DNA of 64,000 nt from Cepaea nemoralis (Eukaryota; Mollusca; Gastropoda; Stylommatophora; Helicidae): NCBI GenBank assembly GCA_014155875.1, contig JACEFZ010027751.1, forward strand, positions 1 through 64,000. Reading direction: 5' to 3'. This document shows positions 1 to 10,619 of this stretch, one piece after another. Position 1 is the first letter of the stretch, and every line of letters begins with the position of its first letter. A model generated the notes under the pieces. The model was not told where the DNA came from and ran no database searches. It saw only the letters and a program-made list of their open reading frames with translations. The position numbers and the translations under genes are program-made.

Positions 1-361
1 CTACGCCACCACCATATAACCAACCCATGAGTAGAAACCACGACCCATCACACCCTTGTTTATACATCACCACGCATACATTCATATACTCCTTTCTAAA
101 ATATATACCCCTCATCCGTACTCACAACCTTTCTATTCCCACCAACTACTTTTACCTTAATTACTTTTACAGATTTTCCCACCACGCAGCGCCAAAAATT
201 TCGTTCCCACACGCCGCCAAACAAAACCCGTTCCCACAAAAAAATTTTTTTTACCGAGTCGACATTTTCCACATATTTCCTTCATAAACCCTTTCAGCCT
301 AGCTGTGGAGGCTGAAAAATGGGGTCTGGAAACCATAATATACTACTCTTCTGCTTGTCAT
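1..361. other. AT/C-rich sequence with no recognisable gene
   Basis: I see no convincing coding exon, RNA gene or transposon terminus here. The open frame at the left edge is low-complexity and is not supported by any motif. Confidence 0.5.
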
Positions 362-1130
362 TTAAACAGTGTTAGTAAAGGTTTCTCCCCCTTTCTGTCA
401 GTGTTAGTAAATGTTTTCCCTCCTTTCTTTCAGACAGTGTCAGTAAATGTTGCCATCTGCTTGTCATTTAAAGTGTTTTTTCCCCTGTCTTTCAGATGGT
501 GTCAGTAAATGTTCCTCCTTTCATTCACACAGTATCGTGTCAGTAAATGTGTTCCGCCCTTCTTTCAGACAGTGTCGTGTCAGTGAATGTGTTCTTTCTT
601 TCTTTCAGACAGTGTTGTGTCAGTAAATGTGTTCCTCTTTTCTTTTAAATAGTGTTAGTAAATGTTGCCCTAATCCTTTCTTTTAAGCCAGTGGTTCTCA
701 ACCGGTGGGGAATCCCCCCTCCCCCAGGGGGGAATTTTAGGGTTTCCAAGGGGGGGGGGGGGGGAAATTAAGATTATTTCAAGATCGCATTAATACAAGA
801 ACTAGTTAACTTGATATTGTTTTTCCCTCTAAATTTTATGGTTCTGTACTTCTCGCCCTAATGAAATTCGTTTTATAACGTAACGTTACGTTTTATGTAG
901 AGTTTAGACTTGTTTTAGTATGTGTTATTAAATTTAGCTTCCATTTTTATGTATACTGTGTAAGGGTGGGGGGGGGGGGGAAATTTATAGGGAGGAAATT
1001 TGAAAGGGGGGAATGACGCTCTGAACATATGGTAAAGTGGGGGGGGGGGCATGGATAAAAAAGGTTGAGAACCACTGTTTTAGGCAGTGTCAGTAAATGT
1101 TTTCCTTATGTCTTTCAGTGTCATAAATGG
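362..1130. repeat. Degenerate tandem repeat interrupted by a MITE
   Basis: Units of roughly 50-60 bp contain a T/C-rich stretch followed by TTTCAGACAGTGTCAGTAAA. They recur from 362 to 688 and resume after 1078. The interruption is the hAT-type MITE at 689-1077. Confidence 0.7.
689..1077. mobile_element. hAT-type MITE, 389 bp
   Basis: The ends are perfect 15-bp terminal inverted repeats, CAGTGGTTCTCAACC at 689-703 and its complement at 1063-1077. They are flanked by a 7/8-matching 8-bp target duplication (681-688 and 1078-1085). An 8-bp duplication and this terminus are typical of hAT elements. There is no coding capacity. The interior holds three long G runs, at about 748-766, 966-980 and 1039-1049. 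Confidence 0.88.
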
Positions 1131-1397
1131 TGTCATCCTTAGAAATCCTTAGTACGTTTTGTTCTGCTTCCTTGTACAAGGGAAATTACTGTTGTTATCA
1201 CACTACATGCAGCACTTTCTAATATCCTTCATGGAGATTTGACAATATGAGACATGGTCAGTTATTGCCTTTACGGTCATTTTCTTATACTGGGTGGGTA
1301 TCTGGACAATGAGAATTCCAGTGTTTCAGTCCATATCAGGATATGGCTTTCAACTGTTGGGGGTGCAACTAAGTACTTAGCCTGCACACATTTAACT

Positions 1398-1553
1398 GTT
1401 AGTGCAAATCGCTGTGCCTTCTTGTTAGTGCAAATCGCTGTGCCTTCTTGTTAGTGCAAATCGCTGTGCCTTCTTGTTAGTGCAAATCGCTGTGCCTTCT
1501 TGTTAGTGCAAATCGTTGTGCCTTCTTGTTAGTGCAAATCGGTGTGCCTTCTT
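1398..1553. repeat. 26-bp minisatellite, six copies
   Basis: Six head-to-tail 26-bp units carry the core GTTAGTGCAAATCGCTGTGC. The last two units carry single substitutions. Confidence 0.92.
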
Positions 1554-1706
1554 AATTCTCTACCTTATGGACCACCAGTCATTGTTAGCTGTATTGCATT
1601 AGTATATCGGTTTCTTAAACCTTGTAGGTTTAACTGCCTTTAACTCTTTTGATGTCCTTCAACTATGAAGTGCTTTAATTGTTGGTGAATGTTATCTCGT
1701 CTGCAG

Positions 1707-1818
1707 TGGAGATGTAAGGTCAAGTTTGATGGGAAAGGAATGAAGATCTTCCCAGGAAGAGAAGTGGCATATAGAGATCCCATCAACTGCTTCCTGCAAG
1801 TTGGAACACGTATTGTGG
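1707..1818 (+). CDS. SETDB1: SETDB1 exon a (Tudor region)
   Basis: This is the most upstream SETDB1 exon I recognise. It follows a TCTGCAG acceptor and starts with TGG. It stays open through 37 codons, ending in a GTRIV motif where one Tudor strand begins, and splits a codon after one base at a GTGGGT donor. Joined to the next exon it makes GTRIVALYRE, matching the GTRVVAKYKD segment of vertebrate SETDB1. SETDB1 trimethylates histone H3 lysine 9 in the nucleus and silences retroelements; its Tudor domains bind modified H3 tails. Exons 5' of this one should lie before it or outside the window. The downstream 82 bp, including a copy of the donor, is tandemly duplicated. Confidence 0.85.
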
Positions 1819-1972
1819 GTGGGTTTTTTGCCACACAGTGTTTGTAAATATTGTCTGTTGTTGAGTCCCTTGATTTTCAGTAATAGACTATGTATTGTGG
1901 GTGGGTTATTGGGACACAGTGTTTGTGAATATTGGCTATTGAGTCCCTAGATTTTCAGTACTAAACAATGCA
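1810..1972. repeat. ~82-bp tandem duplication spanning a splice donor
   Basis: Two copies (1810-1891 and 1892-1972) both begin GTATTGTGGGTGGGTT, so the last exon bases and the donor of SETDB1 exon a occur twice. The second copy would be a decoy donor inside the intron. Confidence 0.8.
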
Positions 1973-2880
1973 TCATTTATGATTACAGTGACCCTGGCAG
2001 GGACAGTTCAAACATGCAGCTTTGCTAACCAGCTTTACTAGAGGCACAATCAACATGCACACCTGTAAACTTCCCTTTAACCTCTGCTTGCCTTGTTCCT
2101 TGTCATGAGCTGGTTCCTGAGCTCAATTTAACACTCACGCCGTATGGCATGAAACATGACTTTGGCGCTGGCCAGGAGTTAGTCAGTGAGTGTAAACGAG
2201 GGACTTGGCGTTTGACCATGGCTGAGAGTGGACTGGGTCAGATTCATTGTGGCAGTGGCCAGTTTATATGGCCGCCATTATGTTTTAGTTAGGCATTGTG
2301 ATATAGAATTGTTTTAATGTAAAAGTGAATGTAGTCTTATTGTAACTGCGTCAGTACAATAGAGAACATGAAATTATTCAATGTTGTGTCAAGTGTATAT
2401 ATCTCCCTCTGTGACTCTTGGAAAGGTAGATAGATGGAGAGGTGTGAATTTTGGAAGTAGACTGTTCAACTCAGCCTACTCATGACAGCTTGAGGACATA
2501 CCTGTGTAACCATCTATGTTAGACCACTGACACTCACCAAGTGTACCTGGACAATGCCAACTCCCTCAAGCCAGTACCACTTGTGTTCAGCAGCGAGCCA
2601 TTACTCCAGGCAAACTCTAACGAGCCAAGTTAAATACGATCATGGCGAGGATTTTATGACGACAAGCCCGATTCTTTGGCAACGACATCACTCATGCAGT
2701 TACATCGATTCTTGATTGTAAATCATTGTATCTGATTTTTTAAGTAAAAGATTCCATATTGTATGTGATTTCTTACTATGGTAAAATAATGTTATTTTGC
2801 ACACAAACCATGGATCTGAATGGATTAAAGAAGAAGGCACTGTTTTACAGCTGTTTTAATATTGATTCGTGTGTTTTCAG

Positions 2881-2962
2881 CATTGTACAGAGAGGATGAT
2901 TCTCCAAGAACATTTTTTGCTGGGGTTATAGCAGAAGCTCCCAGTATAAAGAATAACAGAAG
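2881..2962 (+). CDS. SETDB1: SETDB1 exon b (Tudor domain)
   Basis: The exon sits between a TTTTCAG acceptor and a GTGAGG donor. It accepts one base from exon a and passes two on. The 26 internal codons include FFAGVIAEAPSIKNN, aligning with the LYAGIVAETPNVKNK segment of human SETDB1. The reading phase fits both neighbours, which makes chance resemblance very unlikely. About 5.8 kb of intron follows, filled by LINE sequence and a large minisatellite. Confidence 0.93.
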
Positions 2963-2984
2963 GTGAGGAACTCGCTATTAACAA

Positions 2985-3660
2985 TAATTTAATTTAAAAA
3001 ACAAAACAATTCTACATGTCACAATAAACACAGGCAAAACCACTACAAAGCTATTCTTCCTTTTCTCCAAGGAAAACAACAGCTGACAAACACCTAGGAA
3101 TTCTTCTGATCAATCTGACAAAAACCTAGGAACTATCCTGTAGAAAACTATCAGGGTGTAACATTTGACAGAAAACTTACATGGAAACAACATATTGAAA
3201 AATGCGGTAGGAAAGGCCCAATGAGGACTAGGCTTGTTCAGAAAACTTGCAGGTACCAATTGGGTAGCACATGAATGAGCTGTATAGATGATAAGACCAC
3301 ACTTGATGTTTGGTTCACAGCATGGTCTTCTGTCTCTGGTGTGCAGCTGCTGTCCCTGGATAAAGTGAAAACAAGCTCTTAGGCTCAGTGCAGTAGCCAT
3401 GAAAACTATATGGAAGCTAGGGTTAAAAAAGCTGCTGAACTACTGACACTGTTTTAAGGGCGAGACACAAAAGTGTGATCCAAATGGAAAAGTACAATAG
3501 TATATTAATGCGTTGAATGAAGACAAGACTAGATGATCCTGCATTGGAATGACTAACATGTAACAGGCTTGTCCATCGAGGAGAAAGACTGGAAAGACAG
3601 CAACAAGACTTATCTATGCAGACAATATTTATGAGGATCACTCTATACCCAGAACCATGA
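2985..3660 (+). pseudogene. Jockey-like LINE, reverse transcriptase C-terminal part, decayed
   Basis: Interrupted frames read INTGKTTTKLF and VTFDRKLTWKQHIEKCG, typical of the post-catalytic part of Jockey-type reverse transcriptases. There are multiple stops and frameshifts. An RNase H segment of probably the same element reappears at 7373-7600. The two are now separated by a different LINE fragment and the minisatellite. Family assignment is by motif only. Confidence 0.65.
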
Positions 3661-4840
3661 GGACAGATCAGTGGTAATTTACAATCATTACAGCAATCAG
3701 TAATCTCTCTGGCTATTTGTCAGATCCCTTTCCTGTCATCAATGGAGTGAAGCAAGGCTGTTTCTTGGCACTAACATTGTTCAACCTCATGTTTTCAGTT
3801 TTGCTGACCAAAAACAATGGCATTAGAATAGACATCAACTACCGCATGTATGGAAAGTTGTTCAGTCTCAGAAGGCTGAAAGCTAAAACCAAAACTACCA
3901 GCGACACCGTCAGAGAGCTCCTGTTTGCTGACAATTGTGCTCTATATGCACAATGTTTCAGCTTTCTCATATGCCTGTGCCAACTTTGGGCTCAATATCA
4001 ACTTGGAGAAGGCTGTAGTTATGTAAAAGCCAGCTTCAGGGATTAATCACACCAAGCAGATTGATGACAAAGTGAATGCAAGAATCTCTAAGGCCAGCGT
4101 GGCCTTTGGCAGACTGTACAGAAATGTTAGTTTAGTTGATGGATCAACATCACAGCACATGGGTGTAACCCATAAGTGCTCTGTTCTACTCCTAACTCAA
4201 GCCTGAGTCTGGAGAATCTCAGCTCAGTGCATGAACTCTGTAGCACCAGCGAGGATCCGGATGTACAAAAATGTGTGACAGAAATGGGGTAAGCCTGCAA
4301 ACAAAGCTGAAAGTCTCCAAAGCAGTTGTATTATCCACAGTGCTATATGCTTGTGAAACCTGGACTGTTTATCAGCGACACACCAGGAAATTAAACCACT
4401 TCCACACAGTCTGCCTTGGGAAGCTATTGAATATTAAATGGCAAGACAATATCCCAGACACAGGTCTTAGAAAGAGCGTCCATGCCCAGTATCCACACTC
4501 TACTAATGAAGAGTCAGATCACAGGCTACCTAAACAAATTTTTACACAAATTTTTACGCTGTCTAAATGCTCCCTAAGCTGTCAGAGGTAATGCTTTCAA
4601 AACTCTCTGAAGATCTCACTAAAAGCTTTTGGAATTCATCACAACACTTGGGAGACATCTGCCAATGACCAAAATTCATGGCATACATTATTATGCAAGG
4701 GTGTAGTCACTTGTGAAGCAAACAGGACTGCAAGAGGTGTGAAAAAAAAAGGCTGGACAAAAAACCCAGTGCTGGTGATCCTCCTCCAAGCATTCTTTGC
4801 CCACATTATCAAAGAACATTTCAAGTAATCGTAGAACCCA
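3661..4840 (+). pseudogene. CFDP2-like non-LTR reverse transcriptase fragment
   Basis: Broken frames contain INGVKQGC, RRLKAKTKTT, RELLFADNC (catalytic box, with the second Asp replaced by Asn) and VLYACETWTVY followed by IKWQDNIPDT. The same motif order is seen in the LINE at 20341-22740. It is the 3' part of a LINE, inactive through stops and frameshifts. The 3' portion after about 4600 is poorly defined. Confidence 0.75.
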
Positions 4841-4949
4841 CGGCTCTAAACTTTCAACCCCACTGGATGAAATGAATGGTCATCATTATTTTTGATGGAC
4901 AAGCACCAATCTCTCTGTTGGATATGAGTATAATAAAGTGCAAAAGTGA

Positions 4950-7372
4950 ACTGCTACACTAAGCATGATCCAAGAAAGTCACACTAAGCATGATCCAAGA
5001 AAGTCACACTAAGCATGATCCAAGAAAGTCACACTAAGCATGATCCAAGAAAGTCACACTAAGCATGATCCAAGAAAGCTACACTAAGCATGATCCAAGA
5101 AAGTCACACTAAGCATGATCCAAGAAAGCTACACTAAGCATGATCCAAGAAAGCTACACTAAGCATGATCCAAGAAAGTCACACTAAGCATGATCCAAGA
5201 AAGTCACACTAAGCATGATCCAAGAAAGTCACACTAAGCATGATCCAAGAAAGTCACACTAAGCATGATCCAAGAAAGCTACACTAAGCATGATCCAAGA
5301 AAGTCACACTAAGCATGATCCAAGAAAGTTACACTAAGCATGATCCAAGAAAGTTACACTAAGCATGATCCAAGAAAGTTACACTAAGCATGATCCAAGA
5401 AAGTTACACTAAGCATGATCCAAGAAAGCTACACTAAGCATGATCCAAGAAATTCACACTAAGCATGATCCAAGAAAGCTACACTAAGCATGATCCAAGA
5501 AATTCACACTAAGCATGATCCAAGAAATTTACACTAAGCATGATCCAAGAAAGTCACACTAAGCATGATCCAAGAAAGTCACACTAAGCATGATCCAAGA
5601 AAGTCACACTAAGCATGATCCAAGAAAGTCACACTAAGCATGATCCAAGAAAGCTACACTAAGCATGATCCAAGAAAGTCACACTAAGCATGATCCAAGA
5701 AAGTCACACTAAGCATGATCCAAGAAAGTCACACTAAGCATGATCCAAGAAAGTTACACTAAGCATGATCCAAGAAAGCTACACTAAGTATGATCCAAGA
5801 AATTCACACTAAGCATGATCCAAGAAAGCTACACTAAGCATGATCCAAGAAATTCACACTAAGCATGATCCAAGAAATTCACACTAAGCATGATCCAAGA
5901 AAGTCACACTAAGCATGATCCAAGAAAGTCACACTAAGCATGATCCAAGAAATTCACACTAAGCATGATCCAAGAAAGTCACACTAAGCATGATCCAAGA
6001 AAGTCACACTAAGCATGATCCAAGAAAGTTACACTAAGCATGATCCAAGAAAGTTACATAAGCATGATCCTAGAAAGTTACACTAAGCATGATCCAGAAA
6101 GTTACACTAAGCATGATCCAAGAAAGCTACACTAAGCATGATCCAAGAAATTCACACTAAGCATGATCCAAGAAAGCTACACTAAGCATGATCCAAGAAA
6201 TTCACACTAAGCATGATCCAAGAAATTTACACTAAGCATGATCCAAGAAAGTCACACTAAGCATGATCCAAGAAAGTCACACTAAGCATGATCCAAGAAA
6301 GTCACACTAAGCATGATCCAAGAAAGTCACACTAAGCATGATCCAAGAAAGCTACACTAAGCATGATCCAAGAAAGTCACACTAAGCATGATCCAAGAAA
6401 TTCACACTAAGCATGATCCAAGAAAGTTACACTAAGCATGATCCAAGAAAGCTACACTAAGCATGATCCAAGAAATTCACACTAAGCATGATCCAAGAAA
6501 GCTACACTAAGCATGATCCAAGAAATTCACACTAAGCATGATCCAAGAAATTCACACTAAGCATGATCCAAGAAATTCACACTAAGCATGATCCAAGAAA
6601 GTCACACTAAGCATGATCCAAGAAAGTCACACTAAGCATGATCCAAGAAATTCACACTAAGCATGATCCAAGAAAGTCACACTAAGCATGATCCAAGAAA
6701 GTCACACTAAGCATGATCCAAGAAAGTCACACTAAGCATGATCCAAGAAAGTCACACTAAGCATGATCCAAGAAAGCTACACTAAGCATGATCCAAGAAA
6801 GTCACACTAAGCATGATCCAAGAAAGTTACACTAAGCATGATCCAAGAAATTCACACTAAGCATGATCCAAGAAAGCTACACTAAGCATGATCCAAGAAA
6901 TTCACACTAAGCATGATCCAAGAAATTCACACTAAGCATGATCCAAGAAAGTCACACTAAGCATGATCCAAGAAAGTCACACTAAGCATGATCCAAGAAA
7001 TTCACACTAAGCATGATCCAAGAAATTCACACTAAGCATGATCCAAGAAAGTCACACTAAGCATGATCCAAGAAAGCTACACTTAGCATGATCCAAGAAA
7101 GTCACACTAAGCATGACACTAAGCATGATCCAAGAAAGTCACACTAAGCATGATCCAAGAAAGTCACACTAAGCATGATCCAAGAAAGTCACACTAAGCA
7201 TGATCCAAGAAAGCTATACTAAGTTTGATCCAAGAAAGACACACTAAGCATGATCCAAGAAAGTCACACTAAGCATGATCCAAGAAAGTCACACTAAGCA
7301 TGATCCAAGAAAGCTATACCAAGTTTGATCCAAGAAAGCTACCCCAAGCATGATCCAAGAAAGCTATCCTAA
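4950..7372. repeat. 25-bp minisatellite, ~97 copies, with higher-order structure
   Basis: The unit is ACACTAAGCATGATCCAAGA plus five bases. Variation is concentrated in the last three (GTC, GCT, TTC, GTT, TTT). The series GCT-TTC-GCT-TTC recurs starting near 5428, 5778, 6126 and 6451, with a variant near 6826, giving a higher-order period of about 13-15 units. The array ends directly in RNase H coding sequence of a LINE. Its unit matches the codons just upstream of that domain, so it seems to have grown inside the LINE in a SETDB1 intron. Confidence 0.97.
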
Positions 7373-7620
7373 ACAGTCATGAATACACACCTACACAGAT
7401 GTTTCAGTAATAAATACTGCTAACAGTGGAGGTGCAGGCATTTATATCTCATCTCCTGTAAACCATTGTGGTAAAGGTATTTTCACACTAGCAAATTCTC
7501 TTCCAACTATACGTCCGAGGTTCAAGCTGCACAGATGGTTTATAACACCAGCTCTGATAGCCAACTGCATGCACATGAAACCTATTTTTATTGCCCTTAA
7601 CTGACTAGGCTAGGCATTCA
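7373..7620 (+). pseudogene. LINE RNase H domain remnant
   Basis: In the frame of ATG ATC CAA GAA AGC the sequence reads MIQESYPKQS, a stop, then IHTYTDVSVINTANSGGAGI. This corresponds to the (H)VYTDGSA...NGGAGIYI start of LINE-type RNase H. The first catalytic Asp is kept but the following Gly is Val and a stop interrupts the frame. It is probably the remainder of the Jockey-like element begun at 2985. Confidence 0.7.
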
Positions 7621-7799
7621 ATCAACTATTCTGAGATCAGCGAAGAATATAATTTCCTCAGGTTCCTTATTTTGTTATATAAAATAAACATCATTCACTC
7701 CAGCGAGTTAGACTCTGAAACTGTACTCATAAACCACCAGATAGATGAGTCACTCCTTCCCTCCCATATCCCATTCCGCTCCCTCTGTCTATCCCTTTT

Positions 7800-8065
7800 T
7801 AATGCTAGGGTGGAAGAAAATAAGCAATTCATTCAGTAGCATGCCCTTTACAGAACTTCACTCCCATAGCAACCAGCCGGAAAACCACTCAGTCATAAGC
7901 AAGATACCCCACGTCTGATACACCCATCTGGAGATCATCCGCCACATCCTGCTCCCATCTTCTCTTTGGCCTTCCTCTTTTTCTCTTCCTGGGCATATAC
8001 CCTTCCATATTGTTCTCTCCAAACTATCATGACATTTCAAGTGACCAAAATATTTCAAATAAGCA
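7800..8065 (-). pseudogene. LINE 3' end fragment
   Basis: The minus strand reads KYFGHLKCHDSLERTIWKG and RMWRMISRWV. This closely matches the C-terminal tail of the LINE at 48735-49345, so it is a 5'-truncated copy of the same family. Confidence 0.75.
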
Positions 8066-8216
8066 ATAAAGAAAAGAAGTATCTGTATTATGTTTATGCA
8101 CCATCATTGAAAGCTTAAGAGGGTGCAGACATGGCCTATTGTACTGTGGATTTGAATTCACAAGGAAAGAGAAGCATTATTTGTAGACGAGAAGGTAAAC
8201 AAAAATTGATATTGCG

Positions 8217-8363
8217 TAGACAGACATTGAGAGGAATGCTAGGATAGAATTTTGCTGAATGACTTAGACAAACATTGTGAGGACTGCTAGGATAGAATTG
8301 TGACGAATAACTTTGACAAACATTGAGAAGACTTCAAGGATAGAATTTAATTGAGTAACTTTG
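8217..8363. repeat. 48-bp tandem repeat, three copies
   Basis: Three degenerate units share GACAAACATTGAGA and AGGATAGAATT. They end where the Penelope terminal fragment starts. Confidence 0.7.
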
Positions 8364-8389
8364 CATGGACATAATGAAAAAAGATAGCG

Positions 8390-8540
8390 TACATCTAAGA
8401 TATCTATCTAATTACTTTATGTTGTGTGATTTCTGCAGTATGTACCTGATGAGATGCAGCGAAATATGCCAGGCAATAAATGGTGCAATCTATTATTTGT
8501 GTCTTTGTTATTCAAATTCACTATGTGAAAACATTCTTTT
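8390..8540 (+). mobile_element. Penelope-like element terminal fragment
   Basis: This matches the terminal repeats of the Penelope elements at 9343-10276 and 19270-20330 (TTTCTGCAGTATGTACCTGA, then GCCAGGCAATAAA and TTGTGTCTT). It carries a hammerhead-like motif but no coding part. Confidence 0.8.
8442..8486 (+). ncRNA. Hammerhead-like motif of a Penelope terminal repeat, probably inactive
   Basis: Stem I strands GUAC and GUGC flank a CUGAUGA core and GAAA. The base expected at the cleavage position is G (AUG) where the other copies have C, so self-cleavage is unlikely. Confidence 0.6.
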
Positions 8541-8597
8541 GAATATCTATTGTTGTCAACTCCTTTATTCCCAAAAATGAATTAATGTAAAGTAACA

Positions 8598-8692
8598 AAG
8601 GCAAACTACTGAACGTAAAACTTGCCAAGACATCAACAGCAGCTGAAAAATGCTGGTATTGACTGCAATGTCCTGTAAAGGATAAGCAAATA
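8598..8692 (+). mobile_element. SINE E 3' fragment
   Basis: It shares GGCAAACTACTGAACGTAAA, GACTGC and TCCTGTAAAGGA with the 3' half of the family at 36235, 41865 and 51085. Confidence 0.65.
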
Positions 8693-8788
8693 AAAAAAAC
8701 ACATCTACTTAGCGAAGAATGAGTTAAAGTAACAACTATTAGGGGCAGAAAGAGTTACCTGTTATCTTGTTGTGTGAATCCTTTTCAG

Positions 8789-8862
8789 GTTCCTGGTATT
8801 TTTCGATGATGGGTATGCTCAATATTGTGATGCCAAAGAGTTGCACAAGGTCTACATGCAAA
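8789..8862 (+). CDS. SETDB1: SETDB1 exon c (Tudor domain)
   Basis: The acceptor is CTTTTCAG and the donor GTAAGG. One base completes the Arg codon begun in exon b, 24 codons follow, and one base is passed on. RFLVFFDDGYAQY matches the human RFLIFFDDGYASY strand of the Tudor domain, one of the most conserved stretches of the family. Phase agrees with exons b and d. Confidence 0.95.
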
Positions 8863-9395
8863 GTAAGGACTTTCAGAGTCTGGCTAACCAGAAGCTGTCT
8901 TGGGTTGAACATTGTGTAGTTTATTAAGGTTGACTAGAGATGTGATGTGAGGCTGATATTTTCTTAGTGACTAGACAGCGCAGAGAGCATGATATTGTCA
9001 GGGTCAAACCAGGTAAAACTGGTTTGTGATGGTGAGAAGTTCTTGGAAGTGTTGTGATTGTTTTGTGTATGTATGTTGGTGAGAAAATACTTAGTGTCTG
9101 CCTATTAGTACTGAAAGTTTCTTGGTGCGTAGCTAATTGCAGATTGTATTTCATGTTAATGTTGTCTGTCTGGGCAGGCAGAGTCAAAACTTAGAAAGTC
9201 ATCAGGGCACCACTTGTGCTGAGGCTGCAAAACCTGTTTTTTTTTTTAAATTTTAAATCTACATTTAAAAACTAGTGAAGAGAGTTGAGCAGTGTTGCCA
9301 TTTTAGTGCTTTTTGCACTAAATTTAGTGCTTTTTCAAGTCAAAACAATGTTTTCCCGTAGTGAATTTGAATAACGAAGACACAAACAATAGATT

Positions 9396-9440
9396 GCACG
9401 ATTTATTGCCTGGCATATTTCGCTGCATCTCATCAGGTAC
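9396..9440 (-). ncRNA. Penelope-type hammerhead ribozyme motif
   Basis: On the minus strand the order is GUAC (stem I), CUGAUGA, a very short stem II (GAUGCAGC), GAAA, a short imperfect stem III, the AUC cleavage triplet and GUGC (stem I). All invariant core residues are present. Penelope-like elements are known to carry minimal type I hammerheads in their terminal repeats, so family and context agree. The weak stem II makes single-copy activity uncertain. Confidence 0.65.
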
Positions 9441-9608
9441 ATACTGCAGAAATCACACAACTTACGTGAATTAACTAGATAAATCCTCCAAGTTGAAATA
9501 TACACATATTCGCACAGTAGTGTCAATTATCTACCACGGTAATTTTAAGCTGACTAACATGTCTTTCTGTTTGCACAATTCTGGCTTGCGTTGATTGATC
9601 ATAATTGA

Positions 9609-10001
9609 TTGTATTTACCAATTAAAAAAATTGATTGTATTTACCAAAATAATTGTATTTACCAATTCACATGTAGATGCCAGGCCTTCTACATTGGTAG
9701 AACAGAGCGACAGCTTAACAAACGAGTGTCAGAACACATACCTCAATGGTTCAACAAGATACAACACACAGGAGATGCTAGCCTCATGGGGCTGACACAC
9801 TGGAAGCTCCCGGCGTCTTCAATTGGTAGGCACATTGTCGAGAGCGGCCATGTGGTTGACAGAGACACTGCCTTTCACGTGTTGTTTAACACACAAAATA
9901 CTCGCTTGTTAAAATTTGCAGAAGCAATTATGATCAATCAATGCAAGCCAGAATTGTGCAAACAGAAAGACATGTTAGTCAGCTTAAAATTACTGTGGTA
10001 G
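9609..10001 (+). pseudogene. Penelope GIY-YIG endonuclease domain
   Basis: A 130-codon frame contains NCIYQFTCRCQAFYIGRTER, the GIY-YIG signature in the Penelope form (IYQ...YIG followed by a conserved Arg), then QLNKRVSEH, SSIGRHIVESGHVVDRD and LKFAEAIMI. In complete elements this nuclease is fused behind the reverse transcriptase and nicks the target site. The upstream reverse transcriptase is missing here. The domain is nearly complete but the protein is a fragment. Confidence 0.85.
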
Positions 10002-10090
10002 ATAATTGACATTACTGTGCGAATATGTGTATATTTCAACTTGAAGGATTTATCTAGTTAATTCATGTAAGTTGTGTGATTTCTGCAGTA

Positions 10091-10218
10091 TGTTGTTCAT
10101 CATTTATTGAAGCAAAAAGCTCCCTGTACTTTGCTTGACGAAGACTTGAGTGAGAAAACCAGTTATATGTTTCTGTTCCTGGGCAGACAAGCAGCTGCTG
10201 CCTGTGACACTGCCAGCT
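10091..10218 (-). other. Inverted 128-bp fragment of the hAT transposase gene inside the Penelope arm
   Basis: It is the reverse complement of about 11391-11527 of the same hAT element, with an internal deletion of roughly 18 bp. It replaces a few bases of the Penelope hammerhead region, between CTGCAGTATG and CTGACGAGATGCAG. Confidence 0.88.
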
Positions 10219-10619
10219 GACGAGATGCAGCAAAATATGCCAGACAATAAATCGTGCAAGCTATTGTTTGTGTCTTCTTTTTCAAGTCATTTAGTGCGAA
10301 AATTTTGCTTTTAGCGCGGCCGCGCGAATTTAGTGCTTCACAAAATTTATTTGGTGCTTTTTTGGGGTGGGTAAAAATTACTTTCAAAATCATTTTGAGA
10401 ACACCAAAAAGCTGAATTTGAACTGAAGCGAGGAGTAAAACAGTTTTAGTACGTTACCGCGCAACATTCAAATAATTTAACTCCCTTTAATACGATTTAG
10501 CTGAAAGCGAATGCTATCTTGCAGACAAGTCCAAACGTCAATACATTAGCTTGTAATCGAGGTCATAATTTTTTGGTGTCTACATTATCCTTTCATTTAA
10601 GCTTTTTTGTGTTTCACCA

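Larger units (their letters stand above)
9343..10276 (+). mobile_element. Penelope-like element inserted in the hAT element
   Basis: It is flanked by a perfect 13-bp duplication, CTTTTTCAAGTCA (9330-9342 and 10277-10289). The two ends are long inverted repeats of each other (about 9343-9598 against 9935-10276). Between them is a GIY-YIG reading frame. The right arm is interrupted at 10091-10218 by an inverted fragment of the host hAT transposase gene. No reverse transcriptase remains, so it is a deleted copy carrying only the C-terminal region and terminal repeats. Confidence 0.88.

Noticed and set aside
4950..7372. CRISPR-like array
   Set aside because: Units are contiguous 25-bp repeats without unique spacers in a eukaryotic intron; it is a minisatellite.
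8863..8925. Read-through extension of SETDB1 exon c to a TAA
   Set aside because: A GTAAGG donor at 8863 gives a phase-perfect join to exon d and matches the family. The extension is intronic.
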